64,000 nucleotides of DNA from Lutjanus erythropterus (taxonomy: Eukaryota; Chordata; Actinopteri; Lutjaniformes; Lutjanidae): the NCBI GenBank assembly GCA_020091685.1, contig CM034607.1, forward strand, positions 31,556,831 through 31,620,830, in the 5' to 3' direction. Every line of letters starts with the position of its first letter. Within the stretch, counting starts at the first letter, position 1. The notes below the pieces were generated by a model that saw only the letters and a program-made list of their open reading frames with translations, did no database searches and was not told where the DNA came from. The position numbers and the translations under genes were made by a program. This document shows, one piece after another, positions 21,620-35,215 of the stretch.

Positions 21620-24600
21620 AGTACAGAGGGCTTCAGTGGGATTAAACAGTCTAAACTCGGTGTAGAAATACTTTCATCAGCAGAAACAGAGCTCAGCTCT
21701 GGCATGTAACTAAATACATTTACTCAAGTGCAAATTTGAGATACTTGTTTCCATCAGGGCTGAACGAAAAAATATGTAATTGCGATAATTTGCCATATTA
21801 CAAGGAATACAAATTTTTACAACGTAATTCTCATTTTCATTTAAAGCATATCATGGTGTGAGTTTTGCACGGATCTGTACCAAACAAAGATAAACTGAAG
21901 GATGAAGTGGTCCTTTATGGATGAAGAAAATCCCTCTACTTCTTAAACTAAATAAACTATCTTAAAACTTTGTAACTTTGAAGAATGTAAGTATCTAAAG
22001 TATCAAAGAGCAAAAAACTTTTACACACTTGCAGGTGCAGGCAAAGACCATGGGTTAACAATAAAAAGCAAAGAAGACAATCACATATTGTCTCCTCACT
22101 ATATAGGCACTTGCAATCACAGATATAATAACAACGATGTTATTAAATATTTTATTGCATTGCAAAAATCTAAAATATAAAACATTTTTGCCCGTTAGTA
22201 GAAGTATAAAGTTGTATGAAATGGAAACTAGGGCTGAGCAGTTTATCAAAATTTTATTGAGATTGCAATATGGCCTGCAGGAGATGCAATATGTGTTAAA
22301 TGCAAAATGTGTGTCAAATTATCATTAAATCATTAAATTAAATATTGTTGTGCCGCAGAGATGTCCTGGTTTACACATCATATTTTACATACTTAAGAAA
22401 ACAGCAGAAAAATCAGCAAATGTGGAGATACGTGGTTTTCACCAAACAGGAAGGGTGAGAAAAAAAATAATTTGTAACTAAAGTGGTCTGGCAAATGTAG
22501 TAGGGTAAAACGTACGTTTACCTCTGAGAAGTAGTGACATAGAAGTATAAAGTTGCATAAAATATAATACTTAAGCATAAGTGCCTCAGATCTGTATGCA
22601 AGTACAATACTTGAGTAAATCTAGTTACATTCTACCTCAGCTTACTTCTGTCAACTACTACTGAGTGTCTTCAGGTAATCTTAAAGTTAAAGAGCTGTTA
22701 TGTTGAACTATAATGTGCTTTATAAACTGATTTATCTGGATAATGACTTTAAGATATTTTCTGCTTTATTTAAACAAAGTTTTCTTGGCATGTTTTAGAA
22801 ATACTTACAAACCACTTACTGATATTTAACAGAAAATACTTCAAGGCATTGACGCACACAGAAAATAAACCCTTGGATGCACTTTCTGTTGAAAAGTCAT
22901 TTAATTGGAATTATTCATTCATTACAGAAAAAAGAGAAGCTTTACAAAAGTCTGTGCAGGATGCCAAAAGGTCGTATATGACACCGGTATATAAATAATC
23001 ATTTATTTATTCTTCAAGCAAACAAGGATGGGTGTGGTCACCAGTTCACGGCAGTGCAGAGAAGTATCGTCAGAGTCAATGATTACCCAGAAAAAAAAAA
23101 AAATCAGACGAGATCTGAAGTCTGAGATAAGTGATTTCTGTCAGAACGAAAGCAAAAACGTCATAACAGAGACTTTCATGCAGACAAACCAGAATTTCTG
23201 GTGAAACACAGCGGTATAACACACTGTGATGTCTCAGTGAAAGTTTTCTTTTTTTCACTTGCAACCTAAACTTGCTCCGTCCTGAAGAACACAAGCTTCA
23301 GTGTTTTCTTGATTACTGTGCACAATGAGCTTACTCACTATTTTTACAATAAACTGAATAATTTGGGTTTTTAAAGATTCAAGTTTTTCTAAGAAAAGTA
23401 AATTATCAAGCAAAGCATTATTAGTTGTTAAAAACTTTTTCAAAACTTTGAGTTGGGCTCAAAACTTGAAACACGTTTGATGTAGTTTTTGGGTGAAATG
23501 AAGAATTGACTGTTAAAATTGCGAAAATGTAAAATTAAATTAAATTCATGTTTTAATGTTTGTTATCTGAGCTGTTGTTGATTGATTAATTATTCAACCC
23601 AAGTTCAGTTAACTCACATTTTCAAGTTTAACTGTGCACATTAAAAGTTTTGTGCATAAGTGCATGTTTACAATGAAACTTTTAAACTGAGTGAGTAAAT
23701 TTGTGTTTACAGTTAGATAATCTTGCATCAAGTCTGTTTGTGTCAGTTTTTAAAGGCTTCATACTTAACAATTCATACAGATTTAACAAACAAACTGACA
23801 CTATAATGTTTTATCCAACATTTTTCCTCAAAAACATGAAGAGTTTGATAAAACCTCTCATATCCAACGACCTGAGCATTAAGACAAAAACCACATACGT
23901 AACTTCCCTGTCAGACATTCCCGTCTTTCTTAAAGTAAAACTTAAATAAGACAAAACAAGGTCATCATTTTATGATCAAAACCATTATTATAATGTAAAT
24001 GAAGCTTGAATTACTTGATTACAGGAAATAAAATCATCAGAAGATACATTCTGAGATCAAATGGAAAGGAAAGGTGATTTTTGTCATGTAGAAGTTTTTT
24101 TAGTTGCATTTTTGCCGAAGCACCATCAGTAATATTGACGGTGAAGATACTTCTCCCGCCTGAACAACAGGATCTATTTTAGCCTCATGAGCCATCCTGA
24201 GTGTCCGGTTTCCCAAAACCATTTTACAACTAGATGAAGTCAATCACAAATCAATAAAAGATGTGACTGGCATGACATTCAACATTTGAACATAATATTT
24301 GATCCACATGAAATAAACCTCTGGAATGGAAACTTTAATGCCCTTCAGTATGAGACGATACACATTTGTTTTGAAACATCAGCTTCAACATAAATAACCA
24401 GATAAACAAATTATATTAAAAGTGATGTTAAAGGAGAATAATGGTGTCATTCGAAAAGAAAAATCAAATTTTGAGAGAATGCCATTTGATTGGTCTTACA
24501 TTAAAGGTTATGTCCTCGCAAAGATGCCTTGGATAAAAACATGAACCAGTGCTGCAGGGAGGCCAACCTCGAACTTTGCATCGTTCTGGTTCCCTCCACA

Positions 24601-27600
24601 AAAAACATGGATTTATTTACTGGATTTGTGCAGAATAATAAGCTCTGTGGAAAACAAAAGTTTATAATTACAAGTTTTGTACAGCAACACAAACGCCACT
24701 TTTATCATTTTTGAAGCGTATGTGCAGTGATCTAAAGTTAACATTAGTCTATAAACAAACAACACGGTCACATGACTTCTATGTCACCACCGCTGAGTGT
24801 TTAGTGCTCCACAAGATGATACTTAATGTCTGCAACAATCTCTGTAGTCTCATTTAGCCACTTGTTAGCAACCGCCTTTTTAAAGACAGATAAAAATCTT
24901 GTGTAAACCACAGACCTTATTTCAGGCATCTAACAACAATTTTAAAAAACATTCAAAGAAATCCAGTGACTCTGGGAACTTGAGAGGATTTTTTTCCCCC
25001 ATGATGGCACGACCCGTCCTACTCTGCCTCTGATTGGTTTACTCTGATATTCTTACCCTAACCTTACCCTGTCTCGCTTGTCAAGCCTATTCAACCCAAA
25101 CTATGGACATGCAGTATATTACACCGGCTGCTTCAGCCTCTTCCTGTGAGGCGTCAGTGTTGCCGCCATCAAGACCAGCCTGTGAACAAATGAGGGAGCT
25201 GCAGATTTTCTGGATGAAAAGCAATATAATGTTTATTTCTCAACCAATTTTAATGAGTTGTTTTATATCAAAGGGTTAATGATCTACATAGAGTAGAAAA
25301 CAAAGTTTTCTTTTTCTAACTTTCTCAGAGCTGAGAAAGTAAGATTACAGTGCTGTAAGAGATAATGTCATCATATCATACTTAATTACTGTTCATGCAT
25401 GTTTTGCTCTCATTGCCTGTGTTTAGTACACTGTGGGTGTTTGGGGAGGTTTATTATTGGTAAAGTCTCCTACTGTCCTAATCAAGAAGTCAGATAAACA
25501 GGCTCATTAGTCACCAGTTAGTGAAGGAGGGAGGTTGCCTGCAGCTAGTTTGGATCGATACAGCTCTTTTGACTGTTAAACTGGAACATTTATCATTTTT
25601 TAATTTACTTCTTTTGTGGTATATAGTTTTTTGGACACAAATGTCAACTATTCTTCTGACTCTGAGTGGATTTTTGTAAGTAGCCCTTCTATTTGAGATG
25701 AATGCACAGTCAAACAGAATGCAAAAGACAAACTAAATAAGCAACCAAGTGGCTCAAAGCTTAAAATTTGCCAGTACAAGTATTTTGCCACTTACATGTA
25801 TTTGCTCACAGGCCACTCTTTCCCCAACTGATCCAAATGCTAATGCGGCGTTTAGGTATATATATCTATGACCCAACCGACGAAGGCAATACATGCTCGC
25901 CAATCAGAGTGAAAGTAGGGCAGGTCATGACTTCCTTCTCCTTGGGGGGAAAAGCAGATATGCTGACTCATTTATGACTTTCATGACTCATTACTGAAGC
26001 AATCTATGACACAACAAAGTTACTAAACTAAAATTACAATGTTTTTTAGGTGGAAACTTGTATTTCCACCTGTAGTTGACAAGAGTTATTCTCAGAAGAA
26101 TGCAGCACACAGTAAAGGTTTTTTTTAAAGTGCAAAATAATAACTAGCAGCAAACAGCTTCTACTGAAGGAAAACTCGCCTGCTGATAAAAACACCCTTG
26201 ATGATCGGCAGCAACCTTTCAAAAACACCAGAATTCTCCTTTAAGTATCACTCTCAGCTGAAAGCAGGCAGTGAAGGGTGATCATAAGAAGAATGAGGAG
26301 GATCATGGGAAACCGGGGCTGCAGACCTCAGCGACGAGCTCAGGATGGACTCAGGAGGCGAGCTGTATACAGAAAAGTGCAATTCATATTATCATAATTA
26401 TTATTATTATTAGCTATGAGCATCACGGCTGCTGTCCCACAAGCAGTCTACAGGTCAGCATGCTGCAGTTACACTAACTCTTAGGTATATACTGGGACAG
26501 CAGATATAGGCTATAATATCAGAGAAATACGAAGCACGTTAGTAGCGAGAGTCGTCTTTTTGGTGCTAAATGTGGTGCTACAAAAAAAAGTTCTCACGAT
26601 GACACGTTCATTCGTTCAAAGGAGGTGTGATTTTTTTCACCAAATGCACTTGTATAGTTTTGAATGAAAGTAAACACATTGATTATATGAAAATTATTTT
26701 TAGGATTTTCTTTTTTCTTGTATAAAAAAACATTCTCAGGTGCTGGGAGGATCACGGTGAGGACAGATGTGTGAGACGATGTTCAAGCGGATGAAGCTCA
26801 ATGCTTTTCTGAATGATTCTCAGTGTAGCTCAGAGTAGGAGTGCTAATGTTGAAGAAAAAAAAATACACCTGATTTGAGACTGTGTTCCTTATTCATAAA
26901 AAATGTTCTCACAATATATCAGAGTGAGCTCAGAGTGACAAAGACCAGTGCTTTTCAATTATTTCCCCCAATTATCTGTCATGAATCAAAGATAAGACTA
27001 AATTCAATCACAGTAGGAGGCACTGAATTGCACTGGAGTGAATTAAAATTAATTGATCTGAGTCTCAAAAACTGCAGTTGACACTTCCTCTGGTATTTTG
27101 CTTAAAAGAAAATGTCTTTTATAATCAGAGGTATTAGCAAACCACGACACTGCGGGCATCATTTCATGGTTTTTCATTATATTCTTTGGAATTACAGAGT
27201 AGATTAACAGGAGAACAAATCTACCAGAACTGAAAGAACATTTTATTAAATCTTGCCTACCCACACACGGATCAGCACTTCTGTTCTGAGAGGCTTTGTG
27301 ATGCGTAATGAAACAGAAAACATCACACAAGGCTGAATGACAGAAAGTGAAATCCTTTCATAAAGGCTTCATCAGCTGTGAACTTCAGGGTTATTATTCC
27401 AACATATCGGAGCACTTTGCAAAAGCTTCAATGTGTTGAATCTCCTGGTTGGTCCATTTATCTCAGTGGATGTGACCTACTGCGGTCTAAATCTTTTTAC
27501 CTCACATCATTAAAAAAGGATAATACACTGATTTGCGTCCTTATGCTGCTTTCAAGTGAGGTTGGCAGAGTGGGAAGAATAAAAAAGCATGCGTGAGGAG

Positions 27601-30450
27601 GATTACCTGCACTGCTAGCCTTGTAGTCACACCAGATACATGGCATGATACGTTTGATCAGATAAACAGTGTATAGCTTCTTTTTAATTAGCCGAAAGGA
27701 CTTCTGTAGTTCTTTGAACAGCTGTTCCCAACATCTTAGACTACAACTAACATGCTGATGTAAACAGCGTTGTAAACAACCCTCTACAAACTTCAAAGCT
27801 TTCTTATTTATTTGCTGTATAAATGTAATGAACACATGTAGAAGCAGAAAATGAGAGATTGTGGCTTAATGAGCATTTAGCTTAGCATTACAGCTACGTT
27901 CTAGCTCACAACAGGGACTGTCCATTATTCAGAAGGTTCAATAGAGGGTATGCACATGATGTGACAGTAGGTGGAGTCACTGCCGAGTTAATGTTCAGCT
28001 TGAATGTCACAAAAATACAAAAAAAACTAAATTGAGGAAGAGCTGTTGTGCGACTGACAGTACAAATAGATTCAACAAGAAATCAGAGTGATCTTTTTAC
28101 AGACTGATGAAAGCCAATGAAAAGAGAAGCATGACTACTATTCACAGAAACAACTGGAACAGGAAAACCGATTCCTGGACAAATGTCAATGATCCACTGT
28201 GTCTTTGTAAAGTTGTAAGGATCACTGTCAAGTCCAACTGCCTTTAATTAATACAGATAATCAACTGTTGTACATCCTGTTTCCAAGTTGCCCTTACTAA
28301 AGGCAGCCATGTTGCAGGACTCAGTCCGACAGAGCGGGCGTGCATACCTTCTATAGTCCAAAACTTCCATTGGACCAAAAACTCATTTGTCCATCAGCCC
28401 CTTATCCCAAAAACAAGCGCCCATTCTGGACGTTTCCTGGTTTCCAGAGGCCCAGAATAGTGGATGTTTGGGCACAAGACCTACGCCAAAATCCTATGCT
28501 GCAAAAACTGCAACAACTTCATTGCATAAGATTGTTGCAGCCTTCTGTTCCACCTAGGACAAAGAAGATTAAGTAGGTAAAAGCCATTGTCTTGAAGGCC
28601 CATTGCACCAGAAATACACACTCTCCCTGCAGTTGGGTCAGGATTAGAGTTAGGTTGGGTTAACCCTAATGACTCAGGTGATGGGGGTGAGCACCAACTG
28701 AGGTAAAACTCGTGTCGTTATTTGGTCTCACACCTACATGGAAACTGACAGTCTGGGTTTGAAGATACTAACTTAATATCAGAATACAGACCTGAGTAGA
28801 TTTTTGTTGTTGGACATAACTTAGTTCTTCTAAATGTCAATATATTTTAGCACAATTTACTCATGCATACTTCCTGTATAACATTATGATGGTCAATTTG
28901 AGACTTTATTAACAGTCAGGTAAAATCTGCAGGCAAGTTTAGTTGCAGTTGCAGCTGTTTCTGTAGTTTAATCTGATGATCACAAAAAAAAAAAAAATCT
29001 GTTTGAAGTTACACTTAGTTGTGAGGCCTCTTGTATGGTTAGGGAAAGATTTTGTTAATAAACAACTTTTTAGGTTATGTTTTTTGCTAGTTTATCAAAA
29101 AAGTGATGAGACGACCCAATGCAAACCACATCAAGCACTTATGAGGCAGGACATAAGACATCAAACCCAGGTGAAATACCAAGTTTTTAGGGCGTCTGTT
29201 CAGTGTAAAGCCAGAGAGACAGCCTATTAAGGGCAAAACTCTGCTGGTTCAGCACCACAGACAGGGCTGGCGGTCATTAAACTAATAATTGGAGGGAAAG
29301 TGTGCATTTTCAAAACAGCGGGTGTTTGTTTTTGGGGATAACAGGCTGTCAGATGAATGGACTTCTGGTCCAAAGGAACATTTTTTTAGACTATAAGGGA
29401 TTTCAGGATAATGGCACTGCATCCACACAGCAGTTAGCCTCAGTGCTTCACACACTTTTCTCACTCTGGACAAACCCCAGGTGATTCTTGGAGAAGTTGA
29501 TGGCTAGCTAATAAGATACAGCATTCAAAAACATTTTGGAGCTGCTGGTAGGCTTATTTTTCCTCTTTTATGGAGGTTGGCAGTTTTACCCTGCTCACCC
29601 TGCAAACTTTGTGCAAAGCTAGGCTAAATATGGTAGATGCAAATTGTTTTTCTTCACCACATCAGCAACTTAAAGGCAAAGTGAGCAATTATCGCAAAAG
29701 ATGAATAAATGTTGAGTCTCATTCCCACGTCGGTCCGAGCCACCAACCCTAAGCACCAATATTTGACAACGTGGGAGACTCATCAATCAACTATCTTTTT
29801 TCAGAATTGCGTCCTCTCTTCTCTCCTCTCTTTCTGTTTTGGTCCTGCTCTGTTGGCCCAAACCTGAAGTGAGGAATCTAAGTAAGAATCCATGGTTAAG
29901 TCCGGCACTGTTTCTGTGTCAAACAGTGCACCCCAGAGGCAACTACACAAACTTCACTCCACTGCTGAGGAAGAATTTCGATGAAAGGATTTCACACAGC
30001 ATCACTGACTGTGACTCAAACATGTAAACGTGACATGAGTCAGACTGCAGAGCATCTCCAGTCCTTTGTGTTAATATTCTACCTACGGTGGGTGAGTGGT
30101 TAAAGGATCAATGCAGCGTTTTTTTTATAGTATAAAATCTTGCATAAGCCTTGCAGTAAGAAACATATTAGTATTTTCACACTACACACATGCAGACCAC
30201 ATATCTTTTATATTTACAACAGTGAAAAAAGGGGATGATTAAGAGTGACTGATGTAGAGATGTGCTATGTCAGATTCCTCAGTCCGCCCGGTGCATGTAA
30301 GTGATGTCTCAGTGCCATTATCATTAATATTGCTTTAGATTTAACTGAAAATCCTTCAAGTCAAGTCGTCGATTAATCATCAGCCCACCTGAACTTCTCA
30401 TCAGAGCTTAATTCAACCAACCTGATATTTACATCAGACTTAAAGTCACA
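21620..30450. other. Intergenic region without a supported gene
   Basis: No exon with splice sites, domain or long frame was found. Fragments of interspersed repeats occur at about 21755-21840 and 22230-22380. A short (ATT)n tract is at about 26386-26412. Regulatory elements cannot be excluded. Confidence 0.5.
22225..22385 (+). repeat. GGGCTGAGCAG...GCAGAGATGTCCTGG repeat, copy 1
   Basis: Shares the late phrase 'TGCCGCAGAGATGTCCTGG' and its order with 61360-61480. A dispersed AT-rich non-coding family. Confidence 0.55.
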
Positions 30451-30456
30451 TTTACA

Positions 30457-31130
30457 CACTCTTAGAAATAAAGGTGCTAACTAGAACCATAAAGGGTTCT
30501 TAAGCTTTTCTCCACAGGATAAGCCTTCTTGGCTCCTAGTAGAAACTTTAATAAAGGTTCCACTTAGAGCTGTTTCAAAGGGTTATACCTAGAACCACCT
30601 CTGAAAGGTTCCACCCAAAACCCTCTGCGAAGGTTCTAGAACTTTAAATCTTCTAAGAACCCATTCTGGGGTTCTACTGAGTAGTTTTTTAAATCTCAAG
30701 GGTTTTATCAAGAACACAATCAGGGGTTCCACCAAGAATCCTTTTATATTCCAAGCTTTTTAGCTAGATCCCAGCATGGGTATCTACTGAGGACCTTTTT
30801 GTATTCCAAGCCCACTTGGGGGGTTCTATCAAGAACCTTTTATACTCTTAGGGATTTATATAGAATCCACTCAGGGGGTTCTACTGAGAACCTTTTTACA
30901 TCATGTTACAAAGAACCCTTGACGAACTCTTGACAAAACAGTTCTTCAAGGATTTCAACAATCCTCAAAGAACTCTTTCTTCTTTGGATGAAAAGCGTTC
31001 TTGACGGAACCCTTAAACTTACAAAGAACTCTTGACAAACCCTTTCTTTAAAAAAAAAAGAGTTCTTCAGAAGCAGTAGAACCTCAGCCCTTCGGGAAGA
31101 ACCCTTTTGGAACCCTTATTTCTAAGAGCG
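30457..31130. mobile_element. 674-bp inverted-repeat element built of GGTTCT / AGAACC units
   Basis: Terminal inverted repeats CACTCTTAGAAATAAAGG (left) and its inverse with two mismatches (right, 31113-31130). The interior holds tandem degenerate units of about 55-60 bp, each with a GGGGTTCTAC and GAGAACC pair on the left side. The right side is AGAACCC-rich. No ORF, so non-autonomous. Confidence 0.8.
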
Positions 31131-31134
31131 TACG

Positions 31135-34100
31135 TGATAAAGTCAAGACGTCCCTGCACGAGCTGAAGCACGTCCCTTTAAAACAGCCACACAAAATCAA
31201 TAATTCATTGATAAGTGGGGTCTTTTACACACTCATGATTCCATATTTAAATAGACTCAATCCAAACTACATTTTCCTGAATAAGAAGGGACCTAGTTAA
31301 TCATTTTTTGCAGATCCATATGTTGTATTTACAATAGCTGCTACTTATTTTTTTACCCTCTTTAATTACAATGTGAATCCATTTCCTGTTTCAAAAGGAT
31401 CACATGTTAGACTTTGTGCTTTTCTTGTCCAGACACCAAACATCTGTGTCCGTCTGACCGCCTTTAATAACCTTTAGCTCGTCCGTCTTGACATCAATTC
31501 GGTTACAGCATGAGGTAGTCATGCTGCTAACAGCTGTCGATGGAAACAATATCAGTGACAGATAAATGGGAGCGTTGGGACAGAACGCCCTCGTTATGAT
31601 GACGATCAATGTGGTTTGTGTTTCAGTGGGTGGAGCATGTGATTGATGTTGCCATGGATACTGCTCTGATGCTCTTAAGCTGTGAAAGGGGGCTCTCTGC
31701 CTGTATCGCAGCCTGTTTTGGCGGCAGGGGGGACATGCTTGAACAGAGTTTTCTCAGCAGTGTGAGATGTCTCGCTTTAATTCTGTGAAACGTCTTTGGT
31801 GAAAATCGGTTTCCTGTGACCCGAATTAGCCCACGGGCTCCTTCCACGGTGAGGAAAGGAAACTAATTAGTCAAAAGCAGTCGTTACGGCTGTGAGAGCT
31901 TAAGCTAATTGACTCTGTGCGTGCTTCTTTTTAAATCTGCTTGAACTTGTGCCAGATGTGTCTCATCTGTAGATGTGTGGTCCATCACTTGTGCCTTCAT
32001 TTGTCTTTCTTTAGTCTTGGCATTTATTGTTAGTAACCCTTTATAATAACCATTGTTAATAAATAGTACATTGATGGTTAATTCAATTTTAGTTCAGTTA
32101 TTTTATGCTAACAAACAAAACCGTATATTCTCAAATTATGGTACCCCTGATGGTACTCAAGCTCCCTCTAGTGGTACACTGGAGAATCTCCTACAATGAT
32201 AAAAATGAAATAAAGTACTTTAAAACCTTAAACAAATTTTTTGTGTTAAGGTAAGGTAATATAATTATCAGCTGCAACTTTATAATAGCCAAGTAAATAA
32301 TATTTAATATTTATAATTAGTAACTAAAGTTTAATTAGCTATCAATTGATCTTTCATCATTGATGGTTATTGGTGTTAGAAAAGAACGGCAGATTTTATA
32401 CACAGATGTCATTTAGACATCTATCTGACTACATCTGTCCCACATCCTGAGATGCCTTTTTTTTTTAGAGCTTTCAAACTCTTTACAGTAAACAAATCTA
32501 CAGTATGACCTATCAGTTATTGGAAGTGGAACGCCATCCACTCAATAAGAGGCGTAACATTTAAACTGAAGTATCTGTAAACATTTGACCTTCCTTAAAT
32601 CGAGGGTTAAGTGACAGTAATACTATTACTGGCAAGGGCGCAGATCTCATTACAAGTTGGAGGGGAGGGGCAGCGAGCAGGAGAGAAATTCAGCCCTGGA
32701 CTGAACCAAAACAACCCTTTAAAACACCATACTCACACAATCATTCGAACAAACCAACCAGTCAAGGCAGCAGTAAACCAGCGTCCATGAAGAAGGTCTT
32801 GAAGGAGCTTGGGGTTAAATGTAATGTATAAGATTTCAGATTTGGGAAGCTGGGAAACAAAACAAAAACAAAAACAAACATAAACAAAACAAAAGTTTAA
32901 GTTTTGAATTTATGTGCCACTGTTTTCAAAAGTGGAGTCGTCTGCTATTAAACATATCTTTTCTAATCCATAATTTATTTAGAAGTGATTTATTGACTCG
33001 TCCCCTCCAACCTCCTGAGGATCTGCACCCGGGATCTCTTTTACTGTCAGTATTAGCATCAGTGTCACCTTATCGTTCAGTGGATTTGGGTTCGTGGAGC
33101 GTAAAAACCAAATGTACAAACTGACTGTTTGTTTGTTTATTTAAATTACCATTAATTCAGGATTTTCATACTCCGAGAACGTCCTCCTCTTTCATTTCCT
33201 ATTTATCACGGACTGAAAGGAATCATGTCTCCCTGTACTGAAGGTCTAATATTGTTGGTTGCTTTGTATGAACGCCCCCTTCACAAACACACAAACACAC
33301 ACACACACACACACACAGCTCTCATAATAACGGATATACAGCCTCATTCCTTTGGGGCGGTGGGTTGCGTCGTTATCACAGATTGATCCGACTGCGTCTT
33401 TTCATTTTGGCAAACAACTGGGCCACAATAATCAGAGCTCCGTCTGTCAGATGGGAAGGAGGGGGGTGAAAAATAGGAGGTTTTAAATCATGCAAGTCAT
33501 TTATCTGGTCCCCCAAATAGTACAATGTTTCATCTCTGTCGTCTCTTTTATCACCGCTCGTCACTGTATGGTGTCCGTGAATCGCTCCTTTTGTGAAGAG
33601 AACAAGAATCCAATTATGTTCTCGAGAGCTGCTCCAAAAGTCCCAGAAGTGTTGCGCAGCATTCTTCGATTTTACTTTGCTCTGACGGGGCTCGTGACAA
33701 CTCTGCCGGGGATAAAATAAAAACAGGTGAGGATAGTTTCTGCAGTCAGCTCTCGCCCCTGTGGGTACTTTCTCCAGCATTCATCATTAGCGTTGAGTGA
33801 GACGAGGTGAACGGATTTCAAAAGTGGCAGATTTGACGCCAAAGATGTGACAGACAGAACTGAAAACAAACAGAGGAGAGACGGTGTTCAATCTGCAGAG
33901 CTTGTTTCACACTGCAGTTTGTTGTTTTTTTAAAGAAAGAGCACGTTGAGGAGGTTTTTCCTCACCGAGAGCGCTGAGACAAGCACTTCTGTCTGAGAGG
34001 CGGAGACGCTTTCTGACATGCTTGTACTGTTAATAATAGAGTCTGTGTGTGGGCGGGATGAAATGCAATCATCGCAGTGTTTGTCTGATGCCGCAAGAGC

Positions 34101-34570
34101 AGACAAAAGTGCTGTCAGAGGCAGCACAATACAGGAGAAGCTCTTTGCTGTTGTTGTTAGTAGCCTCAGTTTTTTTTTTTTTTTTTTAGAAAATAACATC
34201 TGATTCCTTTGACTCCAACTGTCAAACTGTCAAACTCCTGCAATTTTTCTTGACAACCTTAAGACAGGAGCTAAAAATCATTTGATCCCATTTAGGTGTT
34301 TTCCTAAAAGTGCTGAGAGTGATTTACCCTTTTCACATCATCATGACTTCTTTTTGAGCCTGTGCTTTCTTTGGCATGCAATCAGTCTACTCTAACGTCA
34401 GCATTTTCCTGTAGATCTGAACTATGATATCTACTTTAATGTTTAATTTAAATGCATGCATTTTCCATATGCACAGAATTGCTTTGTTCTTCTTTTTGAT
34501 AGAGCTCGGGGTTGCTTTTTTTGCATCTCATTTAGTGCATTCAATTTTGTGTTTGTGTATTTTGTGCAGC
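31135..34570. other. Intergenic region without a supported gene
   Basis: Holds a (CAAAA)-rich tract at about 32850-32895 and an (AC)n microsatellite at about 33285-33318. No supported exon. Confidence 0.5.
33285..33318. repeat. (AC)n microsatellite
   Basis: Interrupted, then pure AC units. Confidence 0.85.
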
Positions 34571-34575
34571 TGCTT

Positions 34576-34581
34576 TTTATT
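34576..34581 (-). terminator. Candidate polyadenylation signal of the Ig-like gene
   Basis: AATAAA in gene orientation, 182 nt after the stop codon. It is the nearest plain hexamer. Cleavage site unverified. Confidence 0.4.
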
Positions 34582-34762
34582 ATTTTCTTTGAGGCTGAAT
34601 TGTCATCCGGATCCAAGCGTGAATATTTTGTCTGTGATGTTGATTTGAATGCTGTGATCAAGGACTCGGTGGTGTTTGGGTATGATAATGTTCCTGGAAA
34701 GACACAGCAAGATAGTTGTGAAGGAGTATGAGCTAAAAAAAAATCCACCCTGGTGCCTCCTC

Positions 34763-35215
34763 TCAGGTGCTCTGAGCCGTTTCCTCCGTCTGCGCAGCCT
34801 CTCCCCCCTCAGCGCCTCCTTCTATCTTGGCTGTATCCGACCCAGCGGTGCCCCTGGAGGCCGCTCCTGGCGACACGGCACCGCACAGACTGCCGTCAGG
34901 GGTGGCGGCTGAGAGGGAGCGAGGGTTGGAGGCGGGGCTGGCGCTCATGACGGAGTCAGGGGTCCGGCTGGCGCTGAGGTCGCCGCCGTGGGGCGCCAAG
35001 GTGACCTCCTGGCTGTCAGAGTGAGCACCTGTGGTCACGGCTGTAGGGGAGACGGCGTTCAGGAGGGGCTTGTGGGAGGCGTAGGTCATGGCGGCGTCAG
35101 TGTCACTGTCCAGTGGCAGGCCAGAGCTGGTGAACTCCACCCCAGAGTCGCTCATCTCCATGAAATTGTCTGAGGTGAGAGCCTGGTAGCGGCCCGGCTT
35201 GGACACCTCGAGACC
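34763..35215 (-). CDS. Cytoplasmic tail terminal exon with stop
   Basis: 453 nt, acceptor ttttctctgcag, then 150 residues to TGA at 34765-34763. Opens GLEVSKPGRYQAL and then turns Ser/Thr/Ala/Gly-rich with several SP and TPD sites, so it is probably disordered and phosphorylatable. No recognised domain, ITAM or ITIM seen. Confidence 0.85.
   Translation of the reverse strand, partial: GLEVSKPGRYQALTSDNFMEMSDSGVEFTSSGLPLDSDTDAAMTYASHKPLLNAVSPTAVTTGAHSDSQEVTLAPHGGDLSASRTPDSVMSASPASNPRSLSAATPDGSLCGAVSPGAASRGTAGSDTAKIEGGAEGGEAAQTEETAQST

Noticed and set aside
21364..21709. ORFs with long Cys-Val runs
   Set aside because: Translations of the (TG)n microsatellite.
22393..28600. Numerous 60-110 codon ORFs in the intergenic region
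   Set aside because: Random-looking composition, no domains, no acceptor/donor pairs in matching phase.
30457..31130. Possible CRISPR-like or satellite array
   Set aside because: Units are degenerate, spacer lengths vary and it is bounded by terminal inverted repeats in vertebrate DNA; a transposon fits better.
34676..35173. Several plus-strand ORFs
   Set aside because: Antisense to the terminal exon of the Ig-like gene.
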